Shown: positions 59,721 through 64,000 of the stretch, one piece after another
Numbering within the stretch: position 1 is the first letter of the stretch
Layout: each line of letters opens with the position of its first letter
Source of the DNA: DAIOEK01 sp964648485
GTDB lineage: Bacteria; Chloroflexota; Anaerolineae; Anaerolineales; Anaerolineaceae
Assembly (NCBI GenBank): GCA_964648485.1
Contig: CAZYOF010000001.1
Span: forward strand, 124,001-188,000
DNA length: 64,000 bases
Direction of reading: 5' to 3'
Position numbers and translations under genes: made by a program
Notes under the pieces: model-generated
Databases searched by the model: none
What the model was told of the DNA's origin: nothing
Seen by the model: the letters and a program-made list of their open reading frames with translations, nothing else

Positions 59721-59749
59721 TTCTTGTTGTAAATATAATGCGTTATAAT
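59721..59749 (+). promoter_or_regulatory. Promoter in the mocA-glmS gap
   Basis: TTCTTG (59721-59726) and TATAAT (59744-59749) are 17 bases apart. Transcription would start near 59756, about ten bases before a perfect AAGGAGG at 59765-59771. Confidence 0.6.
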
Positions 59750-59771
59750 CTGGCAGGTAACAATAAGGAGG

Positions 59772-60002
59772 TTAAAAGAAGCATCAAGTAATATTTCAGG
59801 TTGGAATAGCGCATGGTCCGGTGCGAGAATTAAACCGGATGACGAGGATGAGGGTTCTTCATCGCAGGATGAAGTTAACCGGGAACCCCGGGAAAATCGA
59901 AAGATCAGCGGATGCCCTCTGGATGAAAATCCACCAACCGATATTAAATATGAACTATTATTTTGCCTGAACCGGGAATATAAGCGTTTAACCAAGTGTT
60001 AA
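59772..60002 (+). other. 76-codon open frame without a normal start codon
   Basis: Directly behind AAGGAGG an open frame runs for 76 codons to TAA at 60000-60002. Its codon use resembles neighbouring genes. The product is hydrophilic: ISGWNSAWSGARIKPDDEDE, an acidic Ser-rich part, then KISGCPLDENPPTDIKYELL and LNREYKRLTKC. No ATG, GTG, TTG or CTG is found in frame near the ribosome site. It may be a small gene that lost its start, a rare-start gene, or a sequence error. I do not recognise the product. Together with its promoter and a hairpin it fills the 372-base gap before glmS. Confidence 0.45.
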
Positions 60003-60005
60003 ACG
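59985..60005 (+). repeat. Perfect inverted repeat before glmS
   Basis: CGTTTAAC (59985-59992) and GTTAAACG (59998-60005) flank a 5-base loop and overlap the end of the 76-codon frame. No T run follows, so it is a poor terminator; an operator or RNA-stability hairpin is possible. Confidence 0.5.
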
Positions 60006-60072
60006 GGATTGTTGCATACAATACTTTACGAGATTAAATGATGCAAGTTAACCGGTTTAATGAGGAGAAACC

Positions 60073-61914
60073 ATGTGTGGAATTGTTGGATACATCGGTG
60101 AAAAAAATGCCACCGGTATCATCTTAAACGGTTTGAAAAAACTAGAGTATCGTGGATATGATTCTGCAGGACTCGCAGTCATCCATGGTGGAAAAATTCA
60201 GGTGCGTCGTGATGCCGGAAAATTAAGCAGGCTGGAAAAACTTCTTGAGGAAAAACCCATTTCTGGAAAAATTGGCATTGGACATACGCGCTGGGCAACC
60301 CATGGCATGCCAACCCAGCGGAATGCACATCCGCACACCAGCGCCAATGGCGAAGTGGTTCTGGTTCATAATGGAATTGTCGAAAACTACCAGGAGCTGC
60401 GTGAGGAATTAATAGCCCAGGGAGTAAAATTCCAGAGCGAAACAGATACCGAGACGATAGTTCAATTAATTGAACAAAACCTGCTTCAGAGTGAAGATCT
60501 GATTGAAGCAGTTCGTAAGACCTTATTACGTTTAAAAGGTGCGCACGGGATAGTTGTTATTTGTAAATCTGAACCGGATAAGATCATAGCTGCCAGGCTG
60601 GGTAATGCGGGTGGTGTTGTGATTGGATTTGGCGAAGAAGAGAACTATGTAGCGTCTGATTTACCCGCCATTTTGGAACATACCCGGCAAGTTGCATTTC
60701 TGGAAAACCGGCAGATGGCTGTAGTAACGCGCCAGAACGTACAGATTACCAACCTCGACGGCAAAGAATTGGCCTACCAAACCCACACCATAGGATGGGA
60801 TCCGGTTTCGGCTGAAAAAGGTGAATATCGTCATTTCATGCAAAAAGAAATACATGAACAGGTGCGTGCTGTAACCGATACACTCGCCGGTCGGGTTGAT
60901 TTTGAAGCAGGGAAAATAACCTTACCCGAATTGAATTGTCCGCCACAATTAGCCAGACGGATTAAGAAAATTATTATTACTGCTTGTGGAACCGCTGCGC
61001 ATGCCGGGATGGTCGGTAAGATCATGATCGAGAAGATAGCCCGAATCCCGGTGGAAGTGCAAATTGCATCGGAATTCCGCTATCAGGATCCGATTGTGGA
61101 CCGGGATACGGTAGTGCTGGCTATCAGTCAGTCAGGAGAAACCGCTGATACACTGGCAGCCATGGATGAAGGGCGAAAGCGTGGTGGAGTGATCTGGTCT
61201 ATTGTCAATGCCATTGGTTCCCAGGCTATGCGCGTAGCCAATGGATATATTGGCATGCAATCCGGTCCGGAAATTGGGGTTGCCTCTACAAAGGCGTTCA
61301 CTACTCCCCTGGTGGATTTATACATGATGGCAGTGTATCTGGCGGATGCACGTGGCGCTTTCCCGGCGGAAGAGAGAAGGCGTTTAATTCAAGATTTACG
61401 CCTGATTCCTCAGGCAGTAGGCTGGTGTCTGGAGCAGGAAAACAATTTGATTGATACTGCGCAAGCATTAAAGAATTCTACAAGCGCATTCTACTTGGGT
61501 CGTGGGATCAATATGCCCATTGCCTATGAAGGCGCATTGAAATTGAAAGAGATCTCTTATGTTCATGCAGAAGGGTATCCTGCCGGAGAGATGAAGCATG
61601 GACCGATTGCGTTGATTGAGCGTGAAATGCCAGTTATTGCAATTGCGCCACGCGATCCATGGTATGAGAAGATGATCAGTCAGGTGGAGCAGGTGAAGAG
61701 TCGCGGAGGCAAAGTGATCGCTATTGCCTCGCGGGGAGATGATGCATTACCATCATTGGCAGACCATGTTCTATGGGTACCTGATATACCCTGGCTGTTG
61801 AGTCCTGTCGTAACGGTGATTCCACTCCAACTATTGGCGTATCACATCGCGACCATGCGTGGACTAGATGTTGACCAACCGCGTAACCTGGCAAAATCTG
61901 TTACCGTGGAATGA
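60073..61914 (+). CDS. glmS: Glutamine-fructose-6-phosphate aminotransferase (isomerizing)
   Basis: Makes glucosamine 6-phosphate, the first step to UDP-GlcNAc and cell-wall or surface sugars. The 613 residues start with MCGIVGYIG, where Cys2 is the glutaminase nucleophile. RWATHGMPTQRNAHPH and HNGIVENYQEL complete the N-terminal domain. Two SIS domains follow (AISQSGETADT, GPEIGVASTKAFTT), and the C-terminus ends in NLAKSVTVE. TGAGGAG precedes the ATG. The leader is only about 70 bases from the inverted repeat and shows no glmS-ribozyme-like fold. Confidence 0.97.
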   Translation: MCGIVGYIGEKNATGIILNGLKKLEYRGYDSAGLAVIHGGKIQVRRDAGKLSRLEKLLEEKPISGKIGIGHTRWATHGMPTQRNAHPHTSANGEVVLVHNGIVENYQELREELIAQGVKFQSETDTETIVQLIEQNLLQSEDLIEAVRKTLLRLKGAHGIVVICKSEPDKIIAARLGNAGGVVIGFGEEENYVASDLPAILEHTRQVAFLENRQMAVVTRQNVQITNLDGKELAYQTHTIGWDPVSAEKGEYRHFMQKEIHEQVRAVTDTLAGRVDFEAGKITLPELNCPPQLARRIKKIIITACGTAAHAGMVGKIMIEKIARIPVEVQIASEFRYQDPIVDRDTVVLAISQSGETADTLAAMDEGRKRGGVIWSIVNAIGSQAMRVANGYIGMQSGPEIGVASTKAFTTPLVDLYMMAVYLADARGAFPAEERRRLIQDLRLIPQAVGWCLEQENNLIDTAQALKNSTSAFYLGRGINMPIAYEGALKLKEISYVHAEGYPAGEMKHGPIALIEREMPVIAIAPRDPWYEKMISQVEQVKSRGGKVIAIASRGDDALPSLADHVLWVPDIPWLLSPVVTVIPLQLLAYHIATMRGLDVDQPRNLAKSVTVE

Positions 61915-61937
61915 ATTGACTGGTAATAAGAAAAATC

Positions 61938-61972
61938 ATCCTCTGATTCGATAATCAGAGGATAAATTTTTT
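61938..61972. terminator. Bidirectional intrinsic terminator after glmS
   Basis: ATCCTCTGATT (61938-61948) pairs with AATCAGAGGAT (61953-61963) around CGAT. AAATTTTTT follows on the plus strand and an A run precedes it. It separates glmS from the converging transporter genes. Confidence 0.9.
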
Positions 61973-62759
61973 AACTGGATGCGGAGGCGTATCTTTTTAT
62001 CGCACGATTAAAGAACCAGGATGAAAAAAATAGGAGTATTGCCGAAGCCAGAGAGCTCCAACCAATTATCTGCCAGGGAATCTTTCCATGTAAAATCTGT
62101 GCAGGAATCGTTGTCATCAACCCCACTGGAATGATCCAGGTCAGGATCATTCTCAACCAGGGCGGGTAAATTGTCACAGGGTAACGCGCCAGTTGGAATA
62201 AAGAATCAAAAACCCAGGTGAAAAGAAAACCCGGACTCCAGAAGGTGAGCGCGGTAAATGAAAGTAGAACTGCATACAGGATGACGACTGCACAGAATAA
62301 TCCTAGCAGGAACATCAGTAGGTTTAAGATGGGTACGATACTACCCAGCGAATTGGCATATACAAGGACGGCAATCCCCAAAATCAAATCGAGTAAGGCA
62401 TAAAAGTTCCAAAAGCGGAAACTCACCAGGAACTGCACCGGCACAGGTTTGAGGAGGCTGAAATCAAAATTACCGCTCCAGATTTCCTGCCCGATGCCAG
62501 CCAGGGCTTCGAGACTGGGTCCAATAAACAACCCACGTAGTGATGAAATCACTAGATATACCCCCAGCAGGGAAAGTGCTTCAGCCTGAGTCCAGCCTTT
62601 AAGTGAATCAATCTGTTTAAACAGAATTTGCAGGCTGAAAATTCCTACCGCCAGATTTATGCAGGAATGCAACAGGCTGATCCAGAAATTTGCTCGATAT
62701 GCAAGGTCTTTCTGTAGAGATGCCCTGGCAAAACTAAAAATCAGATGTAATGGTCTCAT
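61971..62759 (-). CDS. ABC-2 family transporter permease
   Basis: A 262-residue membrane protein with six predicted helices. The N-terminus RPLHLIFSFARASLQKDLAYRANFW and the GQEIWSGNFDFSLLKPVPVQF segment are typical of the ABC-2 exporter permeases found in pairs (DUF990-like group). It starts directly after the stop of the first permease with GGAGG ahead of the ATG. Together with the second permease and the ATPase it forms an exporter of unknown substrate, possibly a drug or lipid. Confidence 0.88.
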   Translation of the reverse strand: MRPLHLIFSFARASLQKDLAYRANFWISLLHSCINLAVGIFSLQILFKQIDSLKGWTQAEALSLLGVYLVISSLRGLFIGPSLEALAGIGQEIWSGNFDFSLLKPVPVQFLVSFRFWNFYALLDLILGIAVLVYANSLGSIVPILNLLMFLLGLFCAVVILYAVLLSFTALTFWSPGFLFTWVFDSLFQLARYPVTIYPPWLRMILTWIIPVGLMTTIPAQILHGKIPWQIIGWSSLASAILLFFSSWFFNRAIKRYASASS

Positions 62760-63560
62760 TTAACCTCCCACTGCAGCGTACCGCCGTAAACCGGTATGCC
62801 AGACAATTCTACAAATCAAATAGGTTACACCGACCCATGCAATCTGTATTCCCAGGGTAATGCCCACCTGATGGAGCGGAATAGACCCAATCAAGATTTC
62901 TACAGGAGTACCGATCATGGCATGGAAAGGTAAAATTCTGGCAGCAATACTGATCCCCACAGGAAGCAACGCCAACGGTGCGACCATTCCGGAGAGAAGG
63001 AAGACCAGACCATCCTGAAGAGCAAGTAGGCCATCCGCGCGGCTCGTCCAGAAGGCTAGAGCTGCCAGCCAGAATCCCCACAGGAAGCGCAGTGCCCATG
63101 CCAGTATGGTGGAGAGCAGGAACAACAGGAATTGAACCCAATTTGTTTCCAATTCGGGTTTCAGGATGATGGCAAGGATTACAGTTACTGGTATGACAAA
63201 GAGCAGATACACTGCTTTTCCTGCCATTTCGCTCGCGAGCACGTTCCAAAATCCGGGAATGGGGCGGGTGAGCCAGAAATTTAAACTACCTTCGCGGATC
63301 ACATCACCTAATGTCCAATTTGCCTGTGCATATGTGATCTGGTTGACGACGATCAACACCAGATAATAAGCAACAAAGCTCCCACGTGTAAAACCTGCCA
63401 GGCTGCTGGTTTCAGCGGCGGCCAGCCAGACAAAGAGTGCTGCCAATGGAGGAATCATCCACCCAAAGGCAAGAATAAAGAAAAAGCTGCGGTACTGCAT
63501 CCAACTCAACCAGGTTGCCCGCATTAATGCATAACCACCCCTCAGGTTTATACCATCCAT
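62760..63560 (-). CDS. ABC-2 family transporter permease
   Basis: A 266-residue membrane protein with six predicted helices and weak likeness to its neighbour. LGDVIREGSLNFWLTRPIPGFWNVLASEM corresponds to the conserved cytoplasmic loop of this permease group (here split over the coupling helix). Its ATG overlaps the stop of the ATPase gene (TGATG), and its stop abuts the next permease gene. Expected to form a heterodimer with the other permease. Confidence 0.88.
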   Translation of the reverse strand: MDGINLRGGYALMRATWLSWMQYRSFFFILAFGWMIPPLAALFVWLAAAETSSLAGFTRGSFVAYYLVLIVVNQITYAQANWTLGDVIREGSLNFWLTRPIPGFWNVLASEMAGKAVYLLFVIPVTVILAIILKPELETNWVQFLLFLLSTILAWALRFLWGFWLAALAFWTSRADGLLALQDGLVFLLSGMVAPLALLPVGISIAARILPFHAMIGTPVEILIGSIPLHQVGITLGIQIAWVGVTYLICRIVWHTGLRRYAAVGG

Positions 63561-64000
63561 CAGGCACCTCCCTGGTACACCTTGTCAATCACCGCTTCGA
63601 GTGGGGGATCTTCAACGGTGAGATCTGCCACAGGTAGGGCTTTTAATACATCCGATGTAAACCGGGCAGTTTTATCGCGCTCTACACGGATGCTCAGGAC
63701 GTTTTCGTTTTGCTCCAGTAATTCTGCTCCGGCTGGCAGATTTTTTATTGCTTTGGGCATATCCATGGTAGCAAGCGTGATTCGTAAAAGTTTGTAAGGA
63801 GCCAGCCTCGCAGCCAACCCATTCAATTGCCCATCGTATAAAATAATTCCCTCATGCAATAGCAAGACACGACTGCAGAGCGCGGTGATATCTCCCAGAT
63901 AGTGACTGGTTAATATAACGGTGGCGCCTGTTCGCTGGTTGTATTCTGTTATGAATGTTCTCAGCCTGTTTTGGGTAGAGAAATCCAGACCGAGAGTTGG
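63560..64000 (-). CDS. ABC transporter ATP-binding protein, C-terminal part (partial)
   Basis: The right edge cuts this gene; 146 codons remain in frame. The visible part starts with PTLGLD, the D-loop just after Walker B, followed by ATVILTSHYLGDI with the switch histidine. LCSRVLLLHEGIILYDGQL and the C-terminal accessory domain come next. The Walker A and signature motifs lie outside the window. The protein powers the two permeases downstream. The frame is open to base 64000, so a start inside the window is not assumed. Confidence 0.93.
   Translation of the reverse strand, partial: PTLGLDFSTQNRLRTFITEYNQRTGATVILTSHYLGDITALCSRVLLLHEGIILYDGQLNGLAARLAPYKLLRITLATMDMPKAIKNLPAGAELLEQNENVLSIRVERDKTARFTSDVLKALPVADLTVEDPPLEAVIDKVYQGGA

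Noticed and set aside
59775..59970. Alternative second frame after AAGGAGG (KHQVIFQVG...)
   Set aside because: It would also need an inserted base to gain an ATG. It yields a strongly basic product unlike neighbouring genes, and the frame reported instead looks more natural.
60006..60072. glmS ribozyme upstream of glmS
   Set aside because: The leader is short and shows no ribozyme core or matching double-pseudoknot pairing; only a simple inverted repeat is found upstream.
1..64000. CRISPR arrays, insertion sequences, prophage or integrase genes
   Set aside because: No direct-repeat array, transposase or phage-like protein was found on either strand.

Overview
The window reads as a chromosomal segment of an anaerobic, free-living bacterium, most likely a member of the Chloroflexota (Anaerolineae-like). 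This is inferred from the mixture of Firmicutes-style gene order (rpmB / Asp23 / FakA / RecG), complete bacterial F420 biosynthesis, PQQ-repeat Ser/Thr kinases and several molybdenum hydroxylases. No 16S or other decisive marker is present. Coding density is very high. No insertion sequence, phage gene, tRNA, rRNA or CRISPR array was seen.

Layout. 1-13505: the end of folC, then lon; a minus-strand block (Asp23, FakA-like kinase, DegV/FakB, RecG, CoaD, a coiled-coil protein) diverging from rpmB; rpe with a Ser/Thr kinase, divergent from a Ca2+/H+ antiporter. 13566-20072: a DUF362 protein; a fluoride-response operon (fluoride riboswitch, crcB, DUF190 plus four CBS domains); an iron operon feoABC divergent from a DtxR-family regulator, with a 20-bp palindrome inside the feo promoter. 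20171-29292: a plus-strand run of housekeeping genes (sulfatase lipoprotein, M20 peptidase, DUF1385, ComEA, HET-C-like protein, YqeY, 7TM-HD phosphodiesterase, YbeY, DgkA, TIM-barrel endonuclease-IV-like). 29337-35895: a minus-strand signalling cluster made of a PQQ-propeller kinase, a PP2C phosphatase, a J-domain/VWA fusion, an FHA protein, a 79-residue protein and two response regulators.

36016-59700 is the centre of interest. It is one apparent 23-kb operon. A consensus-like promoter starts a structured leader that resembles the molybdenum-cofactor (Moco) riboswitch and ends two bases before the first start codon. The operon encodes three xanthine-dehydrogenase-type hydroxylase systems in different fusion layouts. 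Their maturation factors are present (XdhC, YqeB, a YqeC-MocA fusion and a second MocA-like protein). An almost complete F420 block is embedded (NADPH:F420 reductase, CofE, CofD, CofC, a luciferase-like F420 enzyme). An SsnA-like aminohydrolase, a Nudix hydrolase, a thioesterase and a CBS-pyrophosphatase complete it. I infer anaerobic oxidation of purine-like or other heterocyclic compounds, with electrons or hydride exchanged through F420; the substrate is unknown.

59701-64000: a 372-base stretch with its own promoter, a strong Shine-Dalgarno sequence and a 76-codon frame lacking a normal start codon; then glmS; then a convergent ABC-2 type exporter whose ATPase gene runs off the right edge.
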